Under the pieces are notes generated by a model that did no database searches, was not told where the DNA came from, and worked only from the letters and a program-made list of their open reading frames with translations. 64,000 nucleotides of DNA, taken from Lycium barbarum (lineage: Eukaryota > Streptophyta > Magnoliopsida > Solanales > Solanaceae). Every line of letters begins with the position of its first letter. Within the stretch, counting starts at the first letter, position 1. Both the position numbers and the translations under genes were made by a program. Shown here piece after piece: positions 11,524 through 24,600 of this stretch. The stretch is from assembly GCF_019175385.1 (NCBI RefSeq), contig NC_083341.1, positions 61,475,800 to 61,539,799 of the forward strand, written 5' to 3'.

Positions 11524-11790
11524 CCTATAAAGTCAAGAAACTTACTCAGCCCACTTAAAAGTATTATCCCACTATGTTTTGAGTTGTGATTTTCAAATTA
11601 AATGCAGTAAAGACATCTTACCTTGAAGTTTTCAAATATATCACTATGTTTTGTGATTTTGCGATTAGTAGCTTCTTCGATGGACAAACACTTTCTAGTT
11701 TTGATGAAATCGAAAATGATCTCAACAAAATGTTTCGATAAATTTTATTACTAGGCCACTAGTTGGGTCCTATATGAAATATAAACTAGT
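11524..11790. other. Short unassigned flank
   Basis: Single-copy-looking AT-rich sequence between the solo LTR and the nested hAT/CACTA insertion. It is the direct continuation of the DNA at 7084-7091 before the hAT and LTR insertions. No gene was seen. Confidence 0.4.
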
Positions 11791-12246
11791 ACTCCCTCCA
11801 GGGGCGGATCCACCCTTTAGGGTAGGGGTGGCATGGCACCCTTTAAAATTATAAATTTTTTATATATCTACGTTGTAATGTGCTTAAATTAGGTTAAATA
11901 TTTGATCCTGCCACCCCCAGTCGCAAATTAGACAAAGGTGCAATGGCTGGTAGACACAAGTTTGAATCTATCTTTAACATTTCCAACTCCCATTTTTCTT
12001 GTTTGTTTTAGTTCCTTTGTACCAGTAATTCCCTTTTCGGCTCTCCCAATTTTCTATTTATCTTTTTATTAGTTATATTGTCTTTCCTCTATTCTGTTAT
12101 TTTATCTGTGATCTCTAGCGAAAACACACAAATAGAAACTTCAAAATCCCTTAAATTAAGCATTGTTCTTAATCTCAAATCTGTGAGTATTTAAATCGAA
12201 AAACTTGGGTCTCAATGGGAATATTGGTTACTACTAAAAAACTGTC

Positions 12247-12725
12247 AAAAATCGACGGACAAAAACCGACGCACTGCGTCGGTTTAAAAAACCGACGGAC
12301 AACCGACTCCCTGCGTCGGGTTTTTACATTTTTAATTTTTTTTTTAATTATTTTAATTAGAAAACCGACGGACGACGTCGATTTTTTTGGAAGAATTTTG
12401 AAAATAAATATCCGACAAAAAAACCGACGTCGCACGTCGGTTTTATTAAAAATAATAATAATAATTAATATAAAACCGACGGACAACGTCGGTTTTATTT
12501 TTAAAAATATTTTAAATAATATGCAATTCAATTTGTTTTTTTTAAAAAATAATAAACAATATTTTTTAGGAAACCGACAGTCACGGTCGGTTTCCAATAT
12601 TTTTTTTAGGAAACCGACAGTCACGGTCGGTTTCCAATATTTTTTTTTTAAAACTTTTGGGTGAAATCTAGTCAAACGTGCGGGAAAAACCGACGGAAAG
12701 GGTCGGTTTTGTCTGTCGGTTATTC
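12247..12725. repeat. CACTA left subterminal CCGACG repeats
   Basis: At least nine inverted units of aaaCCGACGgac(n)GTCGGttt spacing, including two almost identical units at about 12569-12595 and 12611-12637. The units make apparent open frames on both strands (12215-12664 plus, 12175-12675 minus), which are artefacts of the repeats. Confidence 0.85.
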
Positions 12726-12930
12726 TTTAAAAACATGGCAGACGAGTTTTATACCCATTTCTTCTCCTCTTCCAAATTAAAATTCCCATTCCCCTCAAAC
12801 CCTACCCGCCGCCCCCCTCCCCTCCGCCCAGCCCCGCCGCCCATTTCCCCGCCGCCCAGCGCCACCGCTTGCGCAGCCCATCCCCACCAACCCCAGAACC
12901 GTTTTGAAGTTAATTAATTGAGGTTAGTTT
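12726..12930 (+). promoter_or_regulatory. Probable leader exon of the CACTA gene
   Basis: After the left subterminal repeats the sequence becomes C-rich and pyrimidine-biased (12770-12910), like plant 5' leaders, followed by a long AT-rich intron-like region to 13924. The 60-residue Pro-rich frame starting at 12735 could be a leader-encoded peptide but has no support. Confidence 0.35.
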
Positions 12931-13924
12931 CTCTTAAATTAGGGCTTTTAAAATTCTTTCAATTTTAGTTTTATTTGTAGATTTTAGGCCTAATGCTAAT
13001 CTATTTTGCTTTGGTAAACATCATTTGCAATGTTATTAATGTTAAATTTGTGAAAAAAATGTAAACTTTATTTGACTAGTTTACTTGTCATTTTTTTTTT
13101 TTTGGCTTGAGAGTGCTATATTTCATGTTCTTTGTCAATGTATTTGTGTTAGCTTAGTTATCATTCTTTGTAATATTATTGATGTTGAATATGTGCAAAA
13201 ATGTATACTTTAATTATTTGACTAGTTTTTTTTTTTTTTGTTGGATTGTGCTTTTTGTTAGAATTCCATAAGTTATTAGAATTGTTATTGATCATTCCAA
13301 ATTAGAATTAGTTGCGATTGCGCTTTTCAAAGTTAGAATTGTTAAGTTATAATTTCTATAACCACAATATTAAAATGTAGATTTTATTTCTCTAGATTTA
13401 CTTTTCAATTTTTAGAATTGGGTGAAATTGTGCTTTTCAAAGTTAGAATTATTAAGTTATGTTAGAATTATTAAGTTATAATATTTCTATAACCTCAAAA
13501 TTAAAATGTAGACTTTATTTGACTAGATTTACTTTTCAATTTTTAGAATTAAAGTTAGAATCCATAAGTTATTAAAGTTATAATTGTTATTAAGAATTCA
13601 AAGTTAGAATTGGTTGGGATTGTGCTTTTCAAAATTATATTAAAGTTAGAATTTGTAAATTATTAAAGTTAGAATTGTTATTGAGAACTCAAAGTTAGAA
13701 GTGGTTGGGATTGTGTTGTCTTAAGTTATATTTTAAGTTAGAATTCTTAAGTTATAATATATTTCTATAACCTCAATAATTTATGGGTATATTTTTGTAG
13801 ATGGATCGTATGTGGATGTATAATATGAATAATAGTAATCGTTTACTTGATAATAATACAATTCTATACTTGTTAAATTTTTAGCTACGATCAATATATC
13901 ATTATTGAGTTATTAATTTTATGT

Positions 13925-15816
13925 ATGCAGATGTCATCAGGTGGTAGTGATGAAGGTAGAGGTAGAGGTAGAGGTAGAAGTAGAGCTGGAGGTACTAGTA
14001 AGAGAAAAGATAAGAGACCTATAGATCCTACAGCTACTAGTAGTCAGTCCATTCCGTCCGCCCCACATATGCAGTCTACTCCGCCTCCTTTTTTTATGCC
14101 TGGCTCTTCTATACAGGCCCAGTCTGGTCAGTGGGTCTTTCAGCCGGCACCACCTCAGCCGGCATCATTTACCTATCCTACTTCTATACCTATACCTATG
14201 TATTGCCCACCACGTGGCAGATCTCCTAACACATCGGCCACTTTGTCTCCTTCTCCTTCTCCTTCTCCAAATGGTACACCTCCAAGTGTATCTAATTTGC
14301 GTCTTAGAGATAGCAGCTCTGAGCCTGAGTCACTGCCATCCAACCAGTCTCAGACCCATCTTCGTCCTCCTGCACCTGCACCTGCACGTGCTCCTCCTCC
14401 TGCACCGGCTCCTATACAGGCACCGATATATCATGATTTACATCCGTGAGATAGAGATGCGATGGGTCGAATTTTCATCGTGCCTGAGGGAGCTGGGTAA
14501 TATTGTCTTTTATTAAGTTTTCCTAAAGTTTTTTTTCATCTTAATCTAATATGCATTAAATTTTTTAACTGCAGGTTCTATCCAGATCACGACACTACAA
14601 AAGTCTTGTTGGATGTTATTCGGAGGCTTTATGGCGATCATTTTTATACTTCATGGGGTGCAATCCCATATGATACTCGACAGGCTATGTTTAGAGAGTT
14701 TAACGTATGCATCTTACTAAACATTTCATAACTTGAATTTACTTTTATATAAATCATCTAACATTAGCTATTTGATTTGCAGATGTATTGTACATGGGAT
14801 CCAATGGACAATGATAGGGTTGCTGCAAACTTTGAGAGGAAGGGGAGTGCAAGGTTGTCTGATTGGTTTTCGAGGGCTAGAAGGTATATGAAGATGCCCC
14901 AATGGCTAAACGCTGAACAGTGGGAGAAACTTAAGGCATATTGGCGAACTCCTGAGTTTATCGCCAAGTCTGAGCAGGCAAAGGCTGCCCGTGCATCCCA
15001 GAAAGGTGGCTCTTTGCACACTGCGGGTGCAAGAAGTCAGGGGCACGTGGCTAGGACAATGGTAAGTATTTTTATACTTTTAAAGTTACCTACGATCAAT
15101 ATATCATTATTGAGTTATTAATTTTATGTTTAATTTTTTTTTTTGCAGAAAAAAGCTACGGGACAGATGCCAACTTAGGATCAGTTATTCCTAAAGACCC
15201 ACACAAAAAACAAGAAGCAGGAGTCGGATCCGACCATATGGGTTGAGGACAGGGCTCATAATTCCTATGTAAGTGATAATTTTATTATTTAAGTAATTAT
15301 ATATAAGTTTAATTATGATATATTCGTTATATACTAAGTTTCATTTTTTAATATATAGACGCAATTTATGGATAATGTGAACCAGTACAGCCAAACTCAG
15401 CCTGAGCATCCGAGCCGTCCTCCACCGGAATTAGAGATAGATTTTTGGTGTAGAGCAGTTGGGGGAGTACAAAAGGGTAGAGCGTACGGTCTAGGCCCAA
15501 GGAACAACTTAAGTCGCCTTCGGTCAGGATTGCGAGGTGAAGGGTCTTCTCGACAAGCTGAGGGAGTTAATAGTGTTCAGGTCGCAGCTATGGCGCAACA
15601 AATTGCTGAACTTAATAGGAAATTAGCTGAGAGACTGAGGCAAAAAGAGTTGAGGAAAGTAACACCATGAAAGCGAGCTTTGAATCGCTCATGGCACAAG
15701 TTAAAAGCCACATTGCATGTGGACAATTTGGTGTGCCCCCTTCTCCCGCCCCCTCCAACCCAGAAGATGATGATGACGGCGATTACGTAGCCCGGACACC
15801 GGATGATCAGTTGTAG
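13925..15816 (+). pseudogene. Transposase_24-type (En/Spm TnpA-like) gene, broken
   Basis: Exons separated by good GT-AG introns can be followed. Exon A begins at 13925/13931 (gcag just upstream), with an Arg/Gly-rich start and a long Pro/Ser-rich region, and continues to about 14500. Exon B is 14575-14705. Exon C, 14783-15061, holds the family core around FERKGSARLSDWFSRARRY and KLKAYWRTPEF, with HTAGARS near its end. Exon D is 15149-15269 and exon E 15359-15816, ending in an acidic tail. The Pfam family is the plant Ptta/En/Spm transposase; TnpA-like proteins bind the subterminal repeats and assist excision. Defects are an in-frame TGA at 14447-14449, a TAG in exon D (about 15176) and a frame change near 15650 before the acidic C-terminus. 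The TGA fits a CGA arginine codon hit by C-to-T. The protein cannot be made as it stands. Confidence 0.8.
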
Positions 15817-16098
15817 TAGTTTGGATTTAATAATGGACTTATGTTAAAACTAGTTAATGGTAGTTTTGGTTGGACATTTAAATATTTCTGAACTTTGAAG
15901 GTCTATTTAGATCGTATTTGATATGTTTAGATAGCGTTTGATGTGTTTTATTATTACTTAGGGTGATTTTATGTGTTGTAGCTCTTTTAGAATTGATTTG
16001 GAGCATTTTAATGCTAGTTTTGAGCAGCTTTTGGTATTGGTTTCTGTGCAGGTGTGGCTCCAGAAAATGAATGAATTGCATGCAGGAAATTTTTCAGA

Positions 16099-16467
16099 AA
16101 ACCGACTCAGTCCGTCGGTTTTCTGGAAATAAATTCTTAAATTTTATGAAAAAACCGACGCATTGTGTCGGTTTTTTATTTAAAATAAAATAAATAGGTT
16201 TTTTCATAAAATATATATTGTTTTTATATAAGATCAAAAATCAGAAATTAAAAAACCGACTCAGTCCGTCGGTTTTTTTAATTTTTTTAAATTATTGGAT
16301 AAAACCCGACGGACCACATAACCGACTCTGTCCGTCGGAAAAAACCGACGTTGTCCGTCGGTTTCCAAAAAGCGAGGCTATGTAAACCGACGGACCGTAA
16401 AGAGTCGGTTTCCCGTCGGTTTCATTAAAAAAACCGACGCGGTCCGTCGGTTTTCGTCGTCGGTTTT
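16099..16467. repeat. CACTA right subterminal CCGACG repeats
   Basis: Inverted CCGAC(n)GTCGG units, denser than on the left, including aaaaaCCGACGttgtcCGTCGG at about 16341 and a final ccgtcggttttcgtcgtcgg cluster before the TIR. Confidence 0.85.
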
Positions 16468-16542
16468 TCCCGTTTTTTTAGTAGTGTGGATTGAGATCAA
16501 AATTCATTTTTTTTTATTTCTTATAATTTCTTTTGTTTATTA

Positions 16543-16756
16543 CTCCCTCCGTCCATGTTTACTTGTCTATATTTGACTCGGGACACTCCTAATAAGCAAT
16601 AAATAAAATGAGAAATGAATTGGAGTACTTAACAATAAGGGTAAAATAGGTATAAAATGATAAATTGTGTCTTGATTTTTCAAACTATACAACTGACAAG
16701 TAAAAGTGGACATATATTTTTAGTATAGTGGACAAATAAAAATGGACGGAGGAAGT
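16543..16756. mobile_element. Stowaway-like MITE
   Basis: Ends CTCCCTCCGTCCATGTTTAC and (reverse complement) cttcctccgtccatttttat, flanked by TA. It lies in the right arm of the hAT element, outside the CACTA element. Confidence 0.75.
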
Positions 16757-17287
16757 GTATTATAAAAAATTGTGCTATTCTATAATTGTTAAATTCAATT
16801 TAAATCACTTTACTACTTAAATTGTGATGGAAATTTCACAAGCATTGCTTAGAAAAAACATAAAACTTATGATTTGTTTTTGAGAACTGGTAGTTTATCT
16901 GATTTTATATTTACTTATGGTGTGTAATTACCTATTGAAGGGTTTTTCTGTTGTTTTTTTTATTTTGATTGGTGTAATTCCCTTATTGAAGTTATTATTT
17001 TACTTGTGCAAGTTCATTTTTTAATATACATAAAAGATGCAAGTCCCTTGGTGAAAATGTTGATGTTACCTTGTTGTTAATGGGTGTGATTCCTTGTTTA
17101 AGATGTTATATGTTCATTTCTTGATTTTTGAGATGTAATTTTCATATTTGTAAATAAAAAAAAAAAGCTTATTAAGTTGACCCGAATAAACTAAAAAGAG
17201 ATAGACCCGACCCAACACGTTCCTAACAAAATATACATTGAAGAAAATTATGACACCCGGCACCTTCAAATCCTAGATACGCCTCTG

Positions 17288-17523
17288 ACTCCCTCCTTCC
17301 CAATTTATGTGATACTTTTCATCGAGAGTCAATTTGACTAAACTTTGAAGCTAAATTGAATAACCTAACTCAATATTTTAAGATTAAAATTTATATTAGA
17401 AACTACATGAAAAAAACTTTTCTCATATCAATTTAGTGAAGAAATACATTTTAAAATATTGGTCAAAGTCTATGCAGTTTAAATCTCGGGAAGCAGAAAG
17501 TATCACATAAATTGAGACAAAAA
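17288..17523. mobile_element. Right part of a Stowaway-like MITE split by the hAT
   Basis: Reads ACTCCCTCCTTCCCAATTTATG at the left and cacataaattgagac at the right, the usual inverted ends. Its first 8 bases are duplicated at 11791-11798, next to TA, so the hAT element jumped into the tip of this MITE. Confidence 0.7.
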
Positions 17524-18609
17524 GATTAGAATTCAAATGCCAACAAGGATTTCGGGCAAATCTAAATCATAAACCAGTAATAGTGTTTTTGTAATATAAA
17601 ACACATAAGCTGAGTAATTTTATTGATATTACAAAATAAAGTAACTTAACTTTCCTCCATAATAATCTTTTTAAACTTGAGTGACCATTTGAGAAACTAA
17701 CCATTTAAGAAACTAACTCCCTAAAATATACAAATTCTATAATATTTTTAATATGAACACCATTTGAGAAATTTACCCCCTAAAATACATACACGAAATC
17801 TCTATGAGGCGTACAATTAATGTAGAGTTATAATAAAATTTAGTAAATGAAACAATACTTTTACACCTGGCGGGCAGGGCCTTTTGTTAAGTAAACTATA
17901 CGTATATATAATGCCCCTAGTTTACCACTCTAGTTACATTTCATATGACACTACTAGATAGTAGTATTACAATGATAGCTGCTACAAAATCATATTCTTC
18001 CAAGAACTTTTCAAGCCCCACCTACTCTTCCTAATTCTCTCTCTCTCTCTCGCATGAACGAAAATTAAAGAGCTAAACCAGAAAGCACGGAAATCATGTT
18101 GAGAGATCGGTTAAGAGGTGTTTGTTTCAGGTACGTCATTTCAGAACCATATGAACACATCATTCTTCTTCCTCTTCGACTTTACGATAACATAGATTTT
18201 TCCCACTGTGAGAAATTCATATTATAAAACATCACTTTTCTCACCTCATTCTTATAAAACCAATTCACGTGAAAAACGCATGGTGAAAATAGGTTCTCAT
18301 TGAAACGATAGGAAATTTCCTAATATTTTCGTGTGAAAACACTTATTATTTAAAAAAAAATTTCACCGACATTTAGTGAAAATAGCCGCTGAACATTTTT
18401 AAGTTGAAACTTTCAATGGAAAAATAGTGATTTTTAGCGGTGATTCTAGCAAAAGCCAGTGATTAGCTGACTTAATCATGTCTCGGCTAAGGGCCGACTC
18501 CACTACTTAAGGTTGTTCTATGACCTGGCTTCTTTCTTGTTCTTGAACCAGTTATGTCGATTTGCTGAACCTGACTATACTTTGATGCATTGGCGAGCAA
18601 TAATAAAAA
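17524..18609 (+). promoter_or_regulatory. Upstream region and leader of the RBOHE-like gene
   Basis: A TATA box candidate TATATATA sits at 17903-17910, about 700 bp before the start codon. A CT-repeat (18034-18052) typical of plant leaders follows. A possible donor after gtttcag at 18131 (gtacgtcat) would allow an intron in the 5' leader, with acceptor candidates before 18600; this is inference. The stretch 17807-17855 resembles 7015-7062. The proximal promoter is short because the MITE/hAT/CACTA nest ends at about 17523. Confidence 0.5.
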
Positions 18610-21600
18610 ATGAAGCTGATGTCATTTTTGAGGTCATCTCCTAGCAGCTCAAAGCGCTCCAATTATAGCCGGCACTTTGATGACATGCCGGAGGCAGAAA
18701 CATCATCGGAGCATGTTGGTGGTGCAGTGTTGCCGATTTTCCTCAACAATTTACAGAGAAACAACGATCACGAAGACTTGGTTGAGGTCACCCTAGAACT
18801 GGATGATAATTCCTTAGTTTTGTGTAGCGTAAAACCAAGTCCAGACCACAACAACACCAAAATTTCTGCTGAAAAAGAAGAAAATTCTCTCAGTGGACTT
18901 CTGTCAAGATTCCCGTGGATGAGATCACCACAAAGGGATGATCAGATGACGACTAATTTATCAACACGGGAGGAGATGAAATCAAGATTGGAGCTGGTGA
19001 GGAATAAATCGAGTGCTCAGAGAGCGCTTGGAGGGTTGAGATTCATAAGTAAGACCACTAAAGCATCTGAAACTAAGAAAGATCTTTGGGGAAAAGTTGA
19101 GAGTCGCTTCAATGCTTTGGCAAAGGATGGTTTGCTCGCTAGAGAAGATTTCGGTGAATGCATTGGTAGGTACCTTCAATTTTCTCTATTCATCTGCTAT
19201 CTTTTTCTCGGGCCCTGGCGGCTAATTCACAACTCACATTAATTACAAGAGGCTTTTTTTTTGGTGTCTCACCAAAAGTGAACACAAAAAAGTGATCCAA
19301 TCAATACGTGTTTGGGTAAGTGGTCGTTCGGTAGTCAAAATTATTCTGAAATTATAATTTTGAAATTAATTTATTCCACTTTTTAAAATTATTTTATTTA
19401 ATTTGAGAGATGAGATAAAATAATCTCAGAATAAATGGGATATTCCACTCTTAGGATAAGGCTTCATTTTATACCGTGTTTGATAGGAGGTATAAATTTA
19501 TTCCAAAATAAATTTATACCTCCTCCCAAATATGATACAAAAAATTAGTGTTGAATATTCCCGCCTATATCATGCACCAAACACCCCTAAAAGTTTTAAG
19601 TTTCACAGTATCAGTTATTTAACCTTTTAACCACTCTCTCCTTCGGTATTTTCTAAAGTAATGACACCTCTTTATATACGGAAAAAGTTAATTAGCTTTG
19701 ACCTTCATATTTTACGTTTTGTAATCATAACATATACTTCTTCCGTTTTAATATATATGAACTCATTTGACTGGGTATAACATTTAAGAAAGAGTGAAGA
19801 CTTTTGCAATGTATGGTTCAAAATAAGTCTTGAATATTTGTGTGATTGTAAATCATTTCATAAAGTGAATTTGTTTTCAAATTAGGAAAGAGGTCATTCA
19901 TTTTGACACAGACTAAAAAGGAAATAAGTTCACATAAATTAAAATAGAGGGAGTACAAATATCATGATATGTTTTAAATGAATAGTACTATAATACTCCA
20001 TCTGTTTCAATTTATGTGAATTCATTTGATTGGGTACGACATTTAAGAAAGAGTGAAAGACTTTTGAAACTTGTAGTTCAAAATAAGTCTTAAATATTTA
20101 TATGGCTATAAATCAATTCATAAAGTGAAAATTAGAAAAGAGATCATTCATTTTGATACGGACTAAAAAGGAAATAGGTTCACATAAACTGAAATAGAGG
20201 GAATATTTTTTATTACACGTGGCAGGGTCATACATGTTTTTTATCTTGGACTTGGATTGTATGTCATTAGAATTTACTCTCTCTCTCAACGTACGTGACA
20301 CGTTTTTCTTTTTATTTATTTCAAAAACAAATAACATCTTTTCATATTTATTAATATTAACTTCAAAATTGTCATTAGCCTAATGAAATGTGCGAACGAA
20401 ATTTCTATTGCATACTCTAGACCACAAATTTTTTTAAAAATATAAATTTAAATTTCGTGTCCCAGTCATGCACTTTTACATAAATTAAGATGAATAAAAT
20501 ATATATTTATATTACATTTGTAAATATAGACGTGTTACAATGGCGGTGTATGTGTAGGAATGGCAGATACAAAAGAGTTTGCCGTGGGAGTATTTGATGC
20601 ATTGGTACGAAGACGACGACAAAACATGGCAAAGATAAGCAAAACAGAGCTACACGAATTCTGGTTGCAGATTTCTGACCAAAGCTTTCATGCCAGACTT
20701 CAGATTTTCTTTGACATGTGTGTCTCTCTGACTCTCTTAATTCTATGCTTTTTTCGGTTTTCCATTGTCTTCTTCTTCCCCAGTTTTTACTACTACTTTC
20801 AAAAAAAGACTGGAATAATAAAAATGGAAAACAAGAATCCCAAAAGTAAGAATAGCTAAAAATAAAAATATTACGCCGTCATCCTAATTTATGTGATATA
20901 ATTTGTTTGATTAGATACGGAATTTAAGAAAAAAAGACTTTTAAAACTTATAGTCTAAATCAAGTCATAGATATTTTTGTAGCTATAAATCAATCAAGTT
21001 ATAGATGTTTGTGTGGTTATAAATCATTTCATTAAGGGTAAAAGGGCAAGTTTTAACTTAAATTATTTCTAAATATAGAAATGTATCATTCTTTTTGGGA
21101 CAGATTAAAAAAATGGAAAAGGCTCAAATATGCCATTCAACTATCGAAAATGCTTCATTTATGCCACTCGTCAATAGTTTGACTCATTTATATCATCGAA
21201 CTATAGGAAATGACTCATTTATGCCATCGAACTATAGGAAATGAGTCATTTATGTCACTCATCAATATTTTAACCCATTTATGCTATCGCCCGTTATCGA
21301 AATGACTCATTCAGGTCATTTTTCATTAACGCCGATTTTATAATACCAGATATGACACGTGATTTCCAATTAAAAAGTCTATGTCGTTTAATTAAATCAG
21401 CCCAATTTTAAATACCAAATTATTAAAAAATTCGACCTATACACCTTACCCACCCACAATCATAATCTAGTTGGAGGCCACGTGTCATATATGATATTGT
21501 AAAACCAGCTTCAATGAAATATGATATGGATGAGTCATTTTGATAACATGCGATGGCATAAATGAGTCAAACTATTGATGAGTGGCATAAATGAGTCATT

Positions 21601-24600
21601 TTATAGTTTGATGGCATAAATGAGCCATTTTCTATAATTCGATGGCATAAATGAACCAAACTATTGACGAGTGACATAAATGAGTCATTTTCTATAGTTC
21701 GATGGCATATTTGAACCTTTTACGTTAAAAAAAAATGTATCACATAAATTGAGATAGAAAGAGTATTAGTACTATATACTACGATTGTATAAGGCTCAAG
21801 TTATTTGGGAATGAGGCGCCGCTATTACTTCCTTTGTCTCAAATTATATATCGTGATTATTAAAAATAATTATCTCAAATTATTTATCGTTTTAGAAGTT
21901 TAAGGTATAATTAATTATTATTTTTATTTTATCCTTAGTAAAATTTTGTCATTAATGAAGATGACACATAAATAGAATATTCTCTCTTTTCTATGCTTTT
22001 TACGTTTTCAATTGTCCTCTTCTTCCCCAGTTTTTAGTATTTGTTTGAAAGTATGCATTCGGCTGGTATAACACGAAAGCTTTATCGTCCTCTTCCGTCA
22101 AATAATAAATTAGATTTACTTCTTTTTACGTACGTACATTGAATTCTAGGCTAGCTGTAGTGTAATGAGTAATTTGTTTCAGACCATCTGATACGTTCAT
22201 AATCCCTTCTTTCAAACTATGGGAGAAAACAGGCAAAGTACAATTAATAGATAAATTAAATCAGATTATCCTGGCAAATGCATTGGGAGGATGTGTGCGC
22301 GTGTGCGGTTGAGTGATAAAATGGGGTGAGAACGTACATCAATAAACTACTCCCTCCGTTCCAATACGAATGTGTTTTGACTTGACATAAAATTTAAAAA
22401 AGGATGAAATTTTTTAAAACTTGTGGTCTAAAATGAGTAACAGATATTTATGTTTTTTATTAAGGATAAAATGTGTATTTTAAAATTAAATGTTACTAAA
22501 TATAAAAAGATATAATTTTTTTCGGAACAAATTAAAAAGGAAAGAGTATCATGGGAATCAAGCCGCAGGGAGTATGATTTAGTGATAATCACGTTTGTGA
22601 AAGACTCATGTCATGTATACTAAACGCTATTAGAGTCGTTTTACTGGCTATAGGGGGGTAATTATTGCATCTTCCATGTTACAAATTTGACTTAATATAC
22701 AAGCTTACGCTGTAGGTCAACATCGAAATTAATTATTGTATCTTTCATGTTACAAATCTGACTATGATATACACGATTACCTATTGCTATCGATCAAATT
22801 ATATACTGTGAGTACACATTAGTGCTGAGGATTGAAGATTACATATAGCGCCTTGACTACACGCTTATTTGTTGAATTCCAATGACTGTCCTCTTCTTAA
22901 TAACTCACTCTTACTTTTAGGGTCTAAAGTCTAGACACTTACTATCCTATATCCTATTAAAACGAGAAAAATTGCAACTTTTGATACCCCTTATGTATAG
23001 TTTTGAGTATCTATGTTTTAATTTTAAATTATTTCTGAATTAATCAAATTTAATTTAACTTTAAAGATTAATCAAGTTAATTCTTGAAAAACAAAAAGCG
23101 CCCCATAAATTGAGACAGGTGAAATATTTAATTTTCAATTATCTCAAACATTTCAATTGATGACGATGTAAATACTCATATTTTCATTGTAGGGCTGATA
23201 GCAATGGAGATGGAAGAATCACGAAAGAAGAAGTTCAAGAGGTAAGATTATCATTAGTTGAACTTTCTCAATCAAAACATACATGGTAAACTACGAAAAG
23301 AAAAAACAAGTGGAGTGGTTCACTTTTGGTCAGACTACATACTATTTGACTAATTCACGTCCAGAATGGGGGCAACTTAAATAAATAATTGAAAAGAATA
23401 AAACCTTGTTCGTCAATCTTCCAATAATTGTGATGGTTTGAAGACTCTGTAAGGGGTCGTTTGGTAGCTGGTTTGAAGATGAGTTATATAGATATTAAAT
23501 TCCATATGACTAATATCATCTTTAGTAGCTTATTAGATGGTAAGTTATTCATGTATAAAATTAACACAGTGTTTGGCTTATAATGCAATTTAGAAACCCG
23601 CATAACTAATATATGTATAATTTATTATGGGATTTATATATTATTTTATGCATTATAGAAGATGGGATAACTAATAATGTATATGAATAACTAAACCCTG
23701 TATAAAATAACACATAAATTCCCTCATAGCTAATCCTTGTATTACTAATACCTGCATAACTCTAACCAACCATCAAACGACTCTTATGCTTGCCATGTAC
23801 ATTATTTCATAAACAATTTAATTTGTATCTAGCGATAAGAGTAAAAAACAAACTCAAAAAAGTTACTACTATAACTGTATACAGTATGAGTCGAAAACTA
23901 ATCCTAGAATTAAGTTTGGAGTTACGTTTATATTTTGTTCAGTTGAAGGTTATCACTATTCCCGGGATAAAAACCAAACAAACTTTAAATTTAATTCCAA
24001 ACTAGATCCTGAGATATCCACCTTATCCCATCAAACTTGATGTTATTTTATCCCACCTGAGAGGTGGAATAAATTAGTCCAAGGATAATAATCTCGGGAG
24101 TATAATCCAAGATAACTTAGCCTGCAAACCAAATGACTTAATAAAGATGGTAGCTAACTTTATGCAGTCGAGCATGTTAAAACTCTTTACATTGTCAGAT
24201 TATTCCTAATTTCTTGTTTTTTTGTTCCTTCACCAGCTGATATCGCTGAGCGCTTCAGCAAATAGTCTCACCAGATTGAAGGAAAGTGCAGCAGAGTATG
24301 CTTCTTTGATAATTGAGGAATTAGACCCAGAAGGTCTTGGGTACATTGAGGTATCTATATCTTGTTCCTCAGCCTTGCAAATTGCAATATTAGGAAGGGA
24401 CTCAAAAATTACAACATTTTGGAATTTATGTGGTCATTCGGGGAAAAGTCGGTCCTCATTTCCAAAGAGTATTTAAGCTTAGGATACTAAGTCATTGAAC
24501 AAAAAGTCTTACTGCACCCACAATTTCTTTGTATTTATTTAGGACAAAAAGGTCAAGATCATGTATGAATGTGTGGTATATACATTTTAGATTACTATCA

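Larger units (their letters stand above)
12229..16486 (+). mobile_element. CACTA (En/Spm) element, 4.3 kb, defective
   Basis: The right end (...TTTTTTAGTAGTG at 16486) and the left end (tACTACTAAAAAAC from 12229) are complementary CACTACTAAAAAA ends, except that the first left base is T instead of C. Both subterminal regions (12247-12725 and 16099-16467) carry dense inverted copies of aaaCCGACGg / cCGTCGGttt, the usual transposase-binding-type repeats of this superfamily. A TnpA/Transposase_24-type gene remnant lies inside; no TNP2-type transposase (Transposase_21) is present, so the copy is non-autonomous. Target bases are ambiguous (GGT or TGG on the left, TGG on the right). Confidence 0.88.
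11799..17287. mobile_element. hAT-like element, 5.5 kb, hosting a CACTA element
   Basis: A perfect 8-bp duplication ACTCCCTC flanks it (11791-11798 and 17288-17295). Terminal inverted repeats are CAGGGGCGGATC on the left and CAGAGGCGTATC as the reverse complement of the right end; CAGGG-type ends with 8-bp duplications are the hAT hallmark. Without the nested CACTA element it would be about 1.2 kb. No hAT transposase is present. The target itself is the TACTCCCTCC end of a Stowaway-like MITE whose remainder continues at 17288. Confidence 0.88.

Noticed and set aside
12175..12675. Long open frames on both strands at the CACTA left end
   Set aside because: They consist of the inverted CCGACG subterminal repeats, which read as similar Lys/Arg/Pro-rich peptides in both directions.
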